Of a stretch of 64,000 bases of DNA, positions 35,354 through 43,518 are shown in pieces. The stretch comes from JBKECY01 sp047975025 (GTDB lineage: Bacteria; Bacillota; Clostridia; Lachnospirales; Lachnospiraceae). A program made the translations under genes and the position numbers. The stretch lies in NCBI GenBank assembly GCA_047975025.1, contig JBKECY010000024.1, forward strand, positions 1-64,000, given 5' to 3'. Position 1 is the stretch's first letter. Each line of letters opens with the position of its first letter. The notes under the pieces were generated by a model. It ran no database searches and was not told the DNA's origin. It worked only from the letters and a program-made list of their open reading frames with translations.

Positions 35354-36601
35354 ATGAACGAAATCAAAAATGTTCTTATAGGGATGGATTTTGGAGAAAA
35401 AACATCACAACTTACCTATTATAATCGCAGATTGAGAGATGCCATTTCATTTACACCGATAGCGGGCAGCTCCCAATTTGATTTCGCCACGATGCTGGCC
35501 AGAAGAGCCGGACGCAAGGACTGGAATATCGGGCGGGAAGCAGAGTTCTTTTCCAAGAAGGAAAACACGCTGTTCTTCGAATCCTTATATGAAATCACTG
35601 CTTCGGATGAATTGATTCATGCGCCGCAGGAGACGTTTCAACCTTGGGAGCTGCTGGCCTTTTTCTTCCAGGAAGCGCTTAAGATGCTGGGCATCATGCA
35701 TCCTAAGGGGCAGATCAAACAGTTTGTGATTACCATGCAGGAGGTAAGGGGATATGCCGCTCAAAATATCTCTCGTGCCTGCAAGAGCCTGGGGCTGTCT
35801 GAAACCCAGTTCTCGCTGCAAAGTTACCCGGAAAGCTTTTACTATCATACAATTAATCAGAAAAGAGAGCTGTGGGCGCGTAATGTCGCTTGGTATCATT
35901 TTGAAGGTGCTAAAGTAACGTTTTGCAGTCTTTATTCGGATCAGGGGGCGAGCACAGTCATCTATAAGATGACGCAGGAGCTCACAACGCAGCTGCCTCT
36001 TAATGAGACGAACCGGGATGTTGAATTCTACAAATTTGTGCAGGAGTGTATGCGGACCGATATCTATTCCTGTATCTTCATTACAGGCGTGGGGTTTTCC
36101 GCAGCGTGGGCCACGAAGTCAGTGGCGTTCTTATGCCGGCAGCAAAGGAAAGTCTTTTTTGTGGAGAATCTGTTTGCCAAAGGCGCTTGCTATGCGGCCA
36201 GAGAAGTTCTGGAGGAACGGAAATTTTCGGGACAGCTCTATGCGGGCAAGGGGATTATCAGCCGCAGCATCAGCATGGATATGCGGGTTAATGGGGAGCA
36301 TAAGATGTATCCAATCGTGCCGGCGGGAATACACTGGTATGACTGTGATTTCACATTCCGGCTGATTCTCGATGATGCACAAGCCATCGTGTTCGAGACG
36401 GCCAGAATCAAGGATGCAGAAAAAAGCCGGATCAAAATGCCTCTTCCCGATCTGCCAAAACGACCCAATAAAACAACCCGGCTGGAGGTCAGTTTTAAGG
36501 GGAGCTCGGATAAAGAGTGTATGATCCAGGTGAAAGATCTGGGGTTCGGCGATTTCTATCCGGCGACACAGAAGATTTGGACAGAGACCATATTATGGTA
36601 A
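35354..36601 (+). CDS. Degenerate Hsp70/actin-fold protein of unknown function (DUF5716-like)
   Basis: 415 residues. The order of elements follows the Hsp70 ATPase fold: phosphate-1-like NVLIGMDFGEKTSQLTYY at 6-23, a WNIGREAEFF segment matching the xxxGxxA position, KQFVITMQEVRGYAAQNISRACKSLGL matching the 'ITVPA...A...AGL' helix, YPESFYYH at the EPxAA position, and IFITGVGFS...VFFVENLFAKGACYAARE matching the adenosine and final GA motifs. The phosphate-2 loop DLGGGT is replaced by HFEGAK, so ATP hydrolysis may be lost. I recall the family label DUF5716 without having checked it. It starts four bases after the giant protein, so the two are probably made together. Confidence 0.8.
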   Translation: MNEIKNVLIGMDFGEKTSQLTYYNRRLRDAISFTPIAGSSQFDFATMLARRAGRKDWNIGREAEFFSKKENTLFFESLYEITASDELIHAPQETFQPWELLAFFFQEALKMLGIMHPKGQIKQFVITMQEVRGYAAQNISRACKSLGLSETQFSLQSYPESFYYHTINQKRELWARNVAWYHFEGAKVTFCSLYSDQGASTVIYKMTQELTTQLPLNETNRDVEFYKFVQECMRTDIYSCIFITGVGFSAAWATKSVAFLCRQQRKVFFVENLFAKGACYAAREVLEERKFSGQLYAGKGIISRSISMDMRVNGEHKMYPIVPAGIHWYDCDFTFRLILDDAQAIVFETARIKDAEKSRIKMPLPDLPKRPNKTTRLEVSFKGSSDKECMIQVKDLGFGDFYPATQKIWTETILW

Positions 36602-36614
36602 GGAGGATGCATAA

Positions 36615-37403
36615 GTGAGTACCTATATCCTATCTACGTCACCACAGGCGGAAACACCGTATTATATTAAGAATATAAGCCAGAATATTTATTCCATTGA
36701 GGAACTCTGTTTTTACATTTTTCACAATCTGTACTTAATGGATGAAACAATCATGAATGAGGATTTATGCCTTTGGATTGAAACTGAGCTTAAAATGGAG
36801 GCACTGGCGCGTACACTTACGAAGGTGATCAGTCTGCCGTTTACGATCAAAAAGTTCGTTTATCCGATCTTCGCGACCACCGGGTATTATTCCTACGAAG
36901 AGTTAAAGGAATTTGCGGGGCAGGTCAAACGCTTCGAAGAAGAGACAGATCTTATGCGCCGCAAGATGCGGGCGGACACGCTGATGGAGAATAAACTCTA
37001 CGTCAATGCAATCAAAGTCTATAAAGGAATCGTGAAACGTCTGGATCTGCAAAAGGACAGCCCGTTTTTTGCTGGCGAAGTCTATCATAATATTGGCTGT
37101 GCGTTCAGCCGGCTCTTTCATACGGAGGATGCCCTGCACTATTTTGCCAAAGCGAACGATGCCCTGCATACACAAAAAAGCCTGATGACCTATCTGTATG
37201 CGTACTATCTGGCACGCACGCCCATTGAGTATCAAAGTAAGCTCGAAGAGATGGGAGTTGACGCAGCCACCCGAGACGAACTGCAGAAAAGTATCAGTGA
37301 AGCCATCCAGGATATTTCAGAGCCGGAGGCTCCTTCTGAAATGGAAGAAACGCTTAAGCGCCTTACAAATGAATATCAAAAGAGTACAGGAGTGAGTCAA
37401 TAG
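36615..37403 (+). CDS. TPR-like protein of the unknown operon
   Basis: 262 residues starting with GTG, with AGGAGG eight bases upstream. The N-terminal half begins with a short beta-like stretch and then helices containing FYIFHNLYLMDETIMNEDL and EALARTLTKVISLPFTIKKFV. Residues of about 115-200 look like two tetratricopeptide-type helix pairs: LYVNAIKVYKGIVKRLDL and AGEVYHNIGCAFSRLFHTEDALHYFAKANDAL. The C-terminal end is acidic and helical. I recognise no enzymatic motif. It is the last gene of the three-gene unit and is followed by a terminator; a role as adaptor for the Hsp70-like and giant proteins is inference. Confidence 0.8.
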   Translation: MSTYILSTSPQAETPYYIKNISQNIYSIEELCFYIFHNLYLMDETIMNEDLCLWIETELKMEALARTLTKVISLPFTIKKFVYPIFATTGYYSYEELKEFAGQVKRFEEETDLMRRKMRADTLMENKLYVNAIKVYKGIVKRLDLQKDSPFFAGEVYHNIGCAFSRLFHTEDALHYFAKANDALHTQKSLMTYLYAYYLARTPIEYQSKLEEMGVDAATRDELQKSISEAIQDISEPEAPSEMEETLKRLTNEYQKSTGVSQ

Positions 37404-37405
37404 AG

Positions 37406-37437
37406 AGAGTTTCTATTGACAGAACTCTTGTTTTTTT
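37406..37437 (+). terminator. Terminator after the unknown operon
   Basis: AGAGTT (37406-37411) and AACTCT (37423-37428) form the stem, followed by TG and seven T residues. It overlaps the purC -35 region. Confidence 0.6.
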
Positions 37438-37456
37438 AATTATCCTATTATATAAT
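37428..37456 (+). promoter_or_regulatory. Sigma-A promoter for purC-purF-purB-purA
   Basis: TTGTTT (37428-37433), a 17-base spacer and a perfect TATAAT (37451-37456). No purine riboswitch is visible in the ~80-base leader. Confidence 0.65.
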
Positions 37457-37536
37457 ACGGTAGTGCGATAAATTATAGGTATCCAATCTGCAATTTTCGG
37501 AGCGGATGTGTTTTGAGAAAAGGGCTGGTGTTTATT

Positions 37537-38244
37537 ATGGAAAAAAAAGAACTGCTGTACGAGGGGAAAGCGAAAAAAGTCTATGCAACTGAGAATCCTG
37601 ACATTGTTATTGTTGATTACAAAGACGATGCGACTGCTTTTAACGGAGAGAAGAAAGGTACGATTGTCGGTAAAGGAGCAATTAACAACCGCATGACAAA
37701 CCACGTGTTTCGCCTTTTCGAAAAAGAGGGAATTAAGACCCATCTTGTCGAAGAATTAAGTGATCGCGAAACAGCAGTCAAAAAAGTGGAAATCGTTCCG
37801 CTTGAAGTAATCGTGAGAAACGTGGCAGCCGGAAGCTTCTCTAAACGTATGGGCGTTGAGGAAGGCAAAGCACTTTTACAGCCAATCCTGGAATTCAGCT
37901 ATAAAAATGACGATTTAGGTGACCCTTTTATTAATGACGATTACGCTTTAGCGCTTGGTCTTGCAACGCAGGAAGAGATTGATACGATTAAAGAATATAC
38001 ACATAAAGTAAATGAGATCATGAAGGCATATTTCCTCAATGCAGGAATGAAACTGATTGATTTTAAAATAGAATTTGGCCGTTATCATGGCGAAATTCTG
38101 CTGGCTGATGAAGTATCACCGGATACTTGTCGCCTGTGGGATGTTGAGACAAAGGAAAAGCTTGATAAAGACCGCTTCCGCCGCGATATGGGAAATGTGG
38201 AAGAGGCATATATCGAGGTATTCAAGCGTCTTGGTCTTGCGTAG
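37537..38244 (+). CDS. purC: SAICAR synthetase
   Basis: Joins CAIR and aspartate in de novo purine synthesis. 235 residues from ATG 37537 (MEKKELLYEGKAKKVY), the usual length and start of the bacterial form; a GTG at 37528 is better spaced from AAAAGGG and remains possible. Motifs: YEGKAKKVY, VDYKDDATAFNG, VEIVPLEVIVRNVAAGS and the C-terminal DFKIEFGRYHGEILLADEVSPDTCRLWD. First gene of a purine cluster; purF follows 13 bases later. Confidence 0.96.
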   Translation: MEKKELLYEGKAKKVYATENPDIVIVDYKDDATAFNGEKKGTIVGKGAINNRMTNHVFRLFEKEGIKTHLVEELSDRETAVKKVEIVPLEVIVRNVAAGSFSKRMGVEEGKALLQPILEFSYKNDDLGDPFINDDYALALGLATQEEIDTIKEYTHKVNEIMKAYFLNAGMKLIDFKIEFGRYHGEILLADEVSPDTCRLWDVETKEKLDKDRFRRDMGNVEEAYIEVFKRLGLA

Positions 38245-38257
38245 GAGCAGATAATAC

Positions 38258-39703
38258 ATGAAAAATAATGTGTTTACAATAGAATCAGAGACAGATAAGC
38301 TCAAAGAGGAATGTGGTGTCTTCGGAATCTATGATTTTGCAGGAGGCGATGTAGCCTCTTCGATTTACTATGGTCTTTTATCCTTGCAGCACCGCGGACA
38401 GGAAAGCTGCGGTATAGCAGTGAGTGATACGCAAGGACCGAAGGGAAGCATTCGTTCCTACAAAGGGATGGGGCTTGTTAATGAGGTATTTACGGAAGAC
38501 AGTCTGGATGGACTTTATGGAAATCTGGGCGTAGGCCATGTGCGCTATTCTACGGCAGGCGCAAGCACGCGTGAGAATGCACAGCCATTGGTGCTGAATT
38601 ATATCAAGGGAACACTGGGGCTGGCTCATAATGGGAATCTGATCAATGCAACTGAATTACGTGAAGAACTGGCGTACGATGGAGCAATCTTCCAGACGAC
38701 AACAGATACGGAGGTCATTGCCTATCATATTGCCCGGCAGCGTGTACACACAAAGAGTGTAGAAGAAGCAATCGCAAATGCCATGAAAAAAATCAAAGGG
38801 GCCTATTCTCTGGTAGTCATGTCACCTAGAAAGCTGATTGGTGCCAGAGATCCTTACGGTTTCAAGCCCTTATGTATAGGGAAAAGAGAACATGCCTATG
38901 TGATAGCCTCTGAGAGCTGTGCATTAGACACCATTGGCGCAGAATTTGTGCGCGATGTACTGCCGGGAGAGATTGTTACGATTACAGAAGCAGGAATTAA
39001 ATCTGCGATGACAACGGGAGAAGCTGCGCCAAAGGAAGCAAGATGTGTTTTTGAATACATTTATTTTGCAAGACCGGATAGTATGATTGACGGAATCAGC
39101 GTGTATAGTTCCCGAATTCAGGCAGGCCGGTTTCTGGCAAAAGATTCTCCAGTGGATGCGGATCTGGTGGTAGGTGTCCCGGAGTCCGGTAATGCTGCCG
39201 CGTTAGGATACTCACTCGAGTCAGGTATTCCCTACGGTACGGCATTTGTTAAGAATAGTTACGTTGGCCGTACCTTCATCAAGCCAAAACAGCAGAGCCG
39301 TGAGTCCAGTGTGCAGGTCAAGCTGAATGTTCTTAAGGAGTCCGTTGCCGGTAAGCGAATCATTATGATTGACGATTCCATTGTACGGGGAACGACCAGC
39401 GGACGCATTGTCACCATGCTGCGGGAAGCCGGAGCCAAGGAAGTGCATATGCGGGTCAGCTCACCTCCATTTTTGTGGCCATGTTATTTTGGGACTGACG
39501 TTCCGGCCAGAGAGCAGCTGATTGCCTATAAACATACGGTTGAAGAAATCAATGGAATGATTGGAACGGATACACTGGCGTATCTTGAAACAGACCGCCT
39601 GCAGCAGATCGTTCCGGATGTATCAATATGCAACGGTTGTTTTACAGGAAAGTATCCGATGGATCCTCCGACACAGGACATCCGCGGCGAATACGAAAGG
39701 TAG
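38258..39703 (+). CDS. purF: Amidophosphoribosyltransferase
   Basis: Catalyses the first committed step of purine synthesis, forming phosphoribosylamine from PRPP and glutamine. 481 residues. An 18-residue propeptide precedes the N-terminal nucleophile Cys19 (KEE|CGVFGIYDF). The glutaminase domain has HRGQESCG and LAHNGNLIN, and the PRTase domain has the PRPP loop IIMIDDSIVRGTTSG. Cysteines at RCVFEYIYFARPD, WPCYFGTD and CNGCFTG match the 4Fe-4S ligands of the Bacillus-type enzyme, which is oxygen-sensitive. AGGAG precedes ATG 38258. Confidence 0.97.
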   Translation: MKNNVFTIESETDKLKEECGVFGIYDFAGGDVASSIYYGLLSLQHRGQESCGIAVSDTQGPKGSIRSYKGMGLVNEVFTEDSLDGLYGNLGVGHVRYSTAGASTRENAQPLVLNYIKGTLGLAHNGNLINATELREELAYDGAIFQTTTDTEVIAYHIARQRVHTKSVEEAIANAMKKIKGAYSLVVMSPRKLIGARDPYGFKPLCIGKREHAYVIASESCALDTIGAEFVRDVLPGEIVTITEAGIKSAMTTGEAAPKEARCVFEYIYFARPDSMIDGISVYSSRIQAGRFLAKDSPVDADLVVGVPESGNAAALGYSLESGIPYGTAFVKNSYVGRTFIKPKQQSRESSVQVKLNVLKESVAGKRIIMIDDSIVRGTTSGRIVTMLREAGAKEVHMRVSSPPFLWPCYFGTDVPAREQLIAYKHTVEEINGMIGTDTLAYLETDRLQQIVPDVSICNGCFTGKYPMDPPTQDIRGEYER

Positions 39704-39711
39704 AGAATATA

Positions 39712-41145
39712 ATGAGTACGGATCAATATCAAAGCCCGCTGTCGCAGCGATATGCCAGCAAAGAAATGCAGTATCTGTTTTCACCGGATATGAAATTCAA
39801 AACTTGGAGAAAGCTATGGATCGCACTTGCCGAGACAGAGCGCGAGTTGGGACTTGACATTACCCAGGAACAAATCGACGAATTAATAGAGCATGCGGAA
39901 GACATTAATTATGATGTGGCCATCGCGCGTGAGAAGGAAGTGCGGCATGATGTTATGTCACACGTGTACGCCTATGGCGTACAATGTCCTAAAGCCAAAG
40001 GCATTATTCATCTGGGAGCGACCTCCTGCTATGTAGGGGATAATACGGACATCATTGTGATGACAGAAGCGCTTAAGCTGATTAAGAAGAAACTGGTGAA
40101 TGTCATTGAGAAGCTAAGCCATTTTGCAGAAGAGTATAAAGCATTGCCAACACTTGGATTTACTCATTTCCAGCCCGCACAGCCTACGACAGTCGGTAAG
40201 AGGGCAACTTTGTGGATTCAGGAGTTTTTGCTGGATTTGGAGGATGTGGACTATATACTTTCCACAATGAAACTGCTGGGCTCAAAGGGCACAACAGGTA
40301 CACAGGCAAGCTTTTTGGAGCTGTTCGACGGTAACGACGAGGTGATTGACAAGATTGACCCGATGATTGCTCAAAAAATGGGATTTTCACAGTGTTATCC
40401 TGTGTCCGGTCAGACGTATTCCCGTAAAGTGGATACACGTGTTGTTAATGTTCTGGCTGCGGTTGCGGCCAGTGCACATAAAATGTCGAATGATATTCGC
40501 CTGCTGCAGCACCTAAAAGAGATCGAGGAGCCCTTTGAAAAGAGTCAGATCGGTTCTTCCGCCATGGCTTATAAGAGAAATCCAATGCGCAGTGAACGAA
40601 TTGCTTCTTTGTCAAGATATGTCATGGTGGATGCTTTGAATCCGGCAATTACTTCATCAGAACAGTGGTTTGAAAGAACGCTGGACGACTCTGCCAACAA
40701 ACGCTTAAGTGTGCCGGAAGGCTTTCTTGCCTTGGACGGGGTTCTTGATTTGTGCGTCAATGTAGTGGATGGTCTGGTGGTATATCCTAAGGTCATTGAA
40801 AAACGTCTGATGTCGGAACTGCCGTTTATGGCAACAGAGAATATTATGATGGACGCAGTCAAAGCTGGCGGAGACAGACAAGAGCTCCATGAACGCATTC
40901 GTGAGCTTTCCATGCAGGCCAGCCGCAAGGTAAAAGAAGAGGGCAAGGAAAACAATCTGTTGGAGTTAATAGCGGAAGATCCGGCATTTAATCTGACGCT
41001 GGACGAACTTCGACAGACAATGAATCCTGAAAAATATATCGGGCGTTCAATCCGGCAGGTGGACACCTTCCTGCAGGAAAATGTAGCACCGGTGCTCAAG
41101 GAAAATGAAGGCATGCTGGGTCTGAACACACAGATTAATGTGTAA
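39712..41145 (+). CDS. purB: Adenylosuccinate lyase
   Basis: Acts twice in purine synthesis, on SAICAR and on adenylosuccinate, releasing fumarate. 477 residues from ATG 39712 (MSTDQYQSPLSQRYAS), nine bases after the purF stop; an earlier in-frame start would overlap purF. The superfamily signature GSSAMAYKRNPMRSER with the catalytic Ser loop is present, along with HLGATSCYVGDN and TLGFTHFQPAQPTTVGKR. It is the longer, eukaryote-like variant also found in clostridia. Confidence 0.96.
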   Translation: MSTDQYQSPLSQRYASKEMQYLFSPDMKFKTWRKLWIALAETERELGLDITQEQIDELIEHAEDINYDVAIAREKEVRHDVMSHVYAYGVQCPKAKGIIHLGATSCYVGDNTDIIVMTEALKLIKKKLVNVIEKLSHFAEEYKALPTLGFTHFQPAQPTTVGKRATLWIQEFLLDLEDVDYILSTMKLLGSKGTTGTQASFLELFDGNDEVIDKIDPMIAQKMGFSQCYPVSGQTYSRKVDTRVVNVLAAVAASAHKMSNDIRLLQHLKEIEEPFEKSQIGSSAMAYKRNPMRSERIASLSRYVMVDALNPAITSSEQWFERTLDDSANKRLSVPEGFLALDGVLDLCVNVVDGLVVYPKVIEKRLMSELPFMATENIMMDAVKAGGDRQELHERIRELSMQASRKVKEEGKENNLLELIAEDPAFNLTLDELRQTMNPEKYIGRSIRQVDTFLQENVAPVLKENEGMLGLNTQINV

Positions 41146-41157
41146 AAAATAAGTAGC

Positions 41158-41178
41158 AAAACATTGATATAATGTTTT
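41158..41178. repeat. AT-rich inverted repeat between purB and purA
   Basis: AAAACATT (41158-41165) and AATGTTTT (41171-41178) around a five-base centre. It sits directly before the purA ribosome site AGGAGGAGG. A weak hairpin or regulator site is possible; too AT-rich to be decisive. Confidence 0.4.
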
Positions 41179-41191
41179 AGGAGGAGGCAAC

Positions 41192-42475
41192 ATGGTAAAA
41201 GCGATAGTAGGAGCGAACTGGGGAGACGAAGGCAAAGGTAAAATCACAGATATGCTGGGAGAAGAATCGGACATTATTGTACGATTCCAAGGTGGAGCAA
41301 ATGCTGGTCACACCATTGTAAATGACTATGGGAAATTTGCATTGCATACACTGCCGTCTGGGATTTTCTATGATCATACGACCAGCGTCATTGGAAACGG
41401 CGTGGCACTGAACATCCCTGTACTCTTTGAAGAAATCAAAGGAATAGTAGGCCGCGGAGTGCCGGCACCCAAAATACTGGTTTCGGATCGTGCGCAGATT
41501 GTAATGTCCTATCACGTTCTGTTCGATCAGTATGAAGAAGAGCGTCTGGCAGGAAAATCTTTTGGTTCCACAAAGTCGGGAATTGCTCCGTTCTACTCTG
41601 ATAAATACGCCAAAATCGGATTTCAGGTCAGCGAGCTTTTTATGGATGAGAAGCCTCTGCGTGAGAAAGTTCAGCGTATCTGTGAGACCAAAAATGTCCT
41701 CCTGGAGCATTTATATCATAAGTCAGTATTAAATGAAGAAGAAGTGTATCAGGAGCTCGTAGGGTACCGTACGATGATTGAACCGTATGTGTGTGATGTT
41801 TCTTTATTCCTATCTAAGGCACTTAAAGAGGGAAAAAATATTCTGTTGGAAGGGCAGCTGGGATCACTAAAGGATCCGGATCATGGAATCTATCCGATGG
41901 TTACTTCTTCCTCCACATTGGCAGCGTTTGGGGCGATTGGTGCAGGGCTGCCCCCTTATGAAATCAAAGAAATCATTACGGTGTGTAAAGCCTATTCAAG
42001 TGCGGTGGGAGCCGGTGCATTTGTTTCGGAAATATTTGGCGACGAAGCGGATGAGCTTAGAAGACGCGGCGGTGACGGCGGTGAATATGGAGCAACGACA
42101 GGACGGCCCAGACGTATGGGGTGGTTCGATACGGTAGCTTCAAAATATGGATGCAGAATTCAGGGAACGACAGAAGTTGCATTTACTGTTCTGGATGTAC
42201 TGGGGTATCTGGATGAAATACCGGTATGTACCGGTTATGAAATTGATGGTGAAGTCACAACAGACTTCCCGACAACGGCACTGCTTGAAAAAGCAAAGCC
42301 GGTTTTGGAAATTCTTCCCGGGTGGAAGACAGAAATCAGAGGCATTACAGAATATAGTGAGCTGCCGGAAAACTGCAGAAACTATATTGAATTTATAGAG
42401 AAGCACATCGGCTTCCCTATCTCTATGATTTCAAATGGCCCCGGAAGAAAAGATATTATTTATAGAAAAAAATAA
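41192..42475 (+). CDS. purA: Adenylosuccinate synthetase
   Basis: GTP-dependent enzyme that commits IMP to AMP synthesis. 427 residues, standard length. The N-terminal GTP-binding and catalytic segment AIVGANWGDEGKGKITDML has the catalytic Asp and His (AGHTIV) of the family. GSTKSGIAPFYSDKYAK, EGQLGSLKDPDHGIYPMVTSS and TTGRPRRMGWFD are also typical. AGGAGGAGG precedes ATG 41192. Pairing purB with purA completes both the common and AMP-specific steps here, while the other pur genes are elsewhere. Confidence 0.97.
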   Translation: MVKAIVGANWGDEGKGKITDMLGEESDIIVRFQGGANAGHTIVNDYGKFALHTLPSGIFYDHTTSVIGNGVALNIPVLFEEIKGIVGRGVPAPKILVSDRAQIVMSYHVLFDQYEEERLAGKSFGSTKSGIAPFYSDKYAKIGFQVSELFMDEKPLREKVQRICETKNVLLEHLYHKSVLNEEEVYQELVGYRTMIEPYVCDVSLFLSKALKEGKNILLEGQLGSLKDPDHGIYPMVTSSSTLAAFGAIGAGLPPYEIKEIITVCKAYSSAVGAGAFVSEIFGDEADELRRRGGDGGEYGATTGRPRRMGWFDTVASKYGCRIQGTTEVAFTVLDVLGYLDEIPVCTGYEIDGEVTTDFPTTALLEKAKPVLEILPGWKTEIRGITEYSELPENCRNYIEFIEKHIGFPISMISNGPGRKDIIYRKK

Positions 42476-42485
42476 AGTGTATAGC

Positions 42486-42519
42486 AAAAAAGAATCCTTC
42501 AAAATGAGGATTCTTTTTT
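42486..42519. terminator. Bidirectional terminator after purA
   Basis: AAAAAAGAATCCT and AGGATTCTTTTTT arms with an eight-base loop. The A and T runs allow termination of purA and of the convergent HAD gene. Confidence 0.85.
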
Positions 42520-42529
42520 ATTAAGCCGA

Positions 42530-43351
42530 TTAATTGACCCCAAGTTTTTTAAGTTCTTTTACCGCACTTTTGAAGTCTGTGAACAAGATGGTATGAAGTC
42601 CCATCTTTTGTGCGGTAGCAAGGTTCTCCTGCCGATCATCAATGAACACCGCGCAAGAGGGTTCAATGTTATAGAGGTTAAGCAGTGTGTTATAGATGTC
42701 AGGCTCCGGCTTGACCTGCTTGACCTGAAAGGAAAAAATCTCTCCGTCCATATATTTACGAAAGGTCATTTTATCCCCTGCCTGTATGAATGTGTTATGG
42801 GCAAAGTTTGAAAGAATGAAAAGCTTGTATCCTTGCTCACTTAAATAGCGAACCCATGTTTCCGCATACTCAAAAGGAGTAATCGTCTGTCCGTCATGCG
42901 CAAATACGTTGCGAATATCCTCTTCATATGCAGGTGCATTGGCAATGAAAGCATCCAGATACTCTTCATCAGACAGAAGCCCCTGATCATGTGCTTCCCA
43001 AACAGGGCTTTCAAAGACAGCGGCAGAGAGAATAGAAACCATTGCATCATCATAACCGAGAGATTTTAAATAGGGAATCCATTCAAAAGCAACAAGTACC
43101 TTGCCCACATCGAAAATAATCGTGTCCACTGCGCCGTCCGGCCGGATCTTCTTGTTCTGTTTTTGCAGATACCGGAAAAAGGTGAGGCATATGTAGAGGA
43201 AAATCGGAACAAGGATTGTCATCAGCAGTGAGATCATGAACAAAGGCTGCGTCTGCGGACTCTTTTGCAGCGATAAAATAAAAGTGATTATATAAAGTGA
43301 GAGCAGTAAAACAATCGTAAAAATTGCAAAGACGCGTTTTAGGTTTTTCAT
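42530..43351 (-). CDS. Membrane-anchored HAD-superfamily hydrolase
   Basis: 273 residues. Two membrane helices occupy about residues 7-28 and 36-60, followed by a basic linker and a soluble HAD domain. Motif I is IIFDVGKVLVAFEW with nucleophile Asp81, the D-x-G form seen in the YihX-like sugar-phosphatase group. Motif II is LFILSNF, the Lys of motif III is in VKQVKPEPDIY, and motif IV is VFIDDRQENLATA. The substrate is unknown; glucose-1-phosphate-type phosphatase activity is a guess from the subgroup. AAAGGA precedes the start. Most relatives are soluble, so the anchor is unusual. Confidence 0.8.
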   Translation of the reverse strand: MKNLKRVFAIFTIVLLLSLYIITFILSLQKSPQTQPLFMISLLMTILVPIFLYICLTFFRYLQKQNKKIRPDGAVDTIIFDVGKVLVAFEWIPYLKSLGYDDAMVSILSAAVFESPVWEAHDQGLLSDEEYLDAFIANAPAYEEDIRNVFAHDGQTITPFEYAETWVRYLSEQGYKLFILSNFAHNTFIQAGDKMTFRKYMDGEIFSFQVKQVKPEPDIYNTLLNLYNIEPSCAVFIDDRQENLATAQKMGLHTILFTDFKSAVKELKKLGVN

Positions 43352-43448
43352 AAAAATCCTTTCGTTAAGTACTAAATATAGTGTAGATACTTCTTGAGTT
43401 CATTATAATTGCTAAGCGTACATACGTCAACTTGTCATCTGCGCTTGC

Positions 43449-43478
43449 TTGACAACAAAGAAAGAATCATTGTATAAT
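43449..43478 (+). promoter_or_regulatory. Sigma-A promoter for the amino acid ABC importer
   Basis: TTGACA (43449-43454), an 18-base spacer and TATAAT (43473-43478), both perfect boxes, 40 bases before the ATG. Confidence 0.8.
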
Positions 43479-43518
43479 ACGTTAGTAAATTTTGATCTTA
43501 TTTTGAAGGGGATACTAT

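Noticed and set aside
37416..37456. TTGACA at 37416-37421 as the purC -35
   Set aside because: It is 29 bases from TATAAT. TTGTTT at 37428-37433 has the correct 17-base spacing, and the TTGACA lies in the loop of the upstream terminator.
37457..37536. Purine riboswitch ahead of purC
   Set aside because: I looked for the conserved purine-aptamer loops and did not find them; the leader is short and AT-rich.
41177..41710. 177-codon - strand frame inside purA
   Set aside because: Antisense to the conserved N-terminal half of PurA, with no motif of its own.
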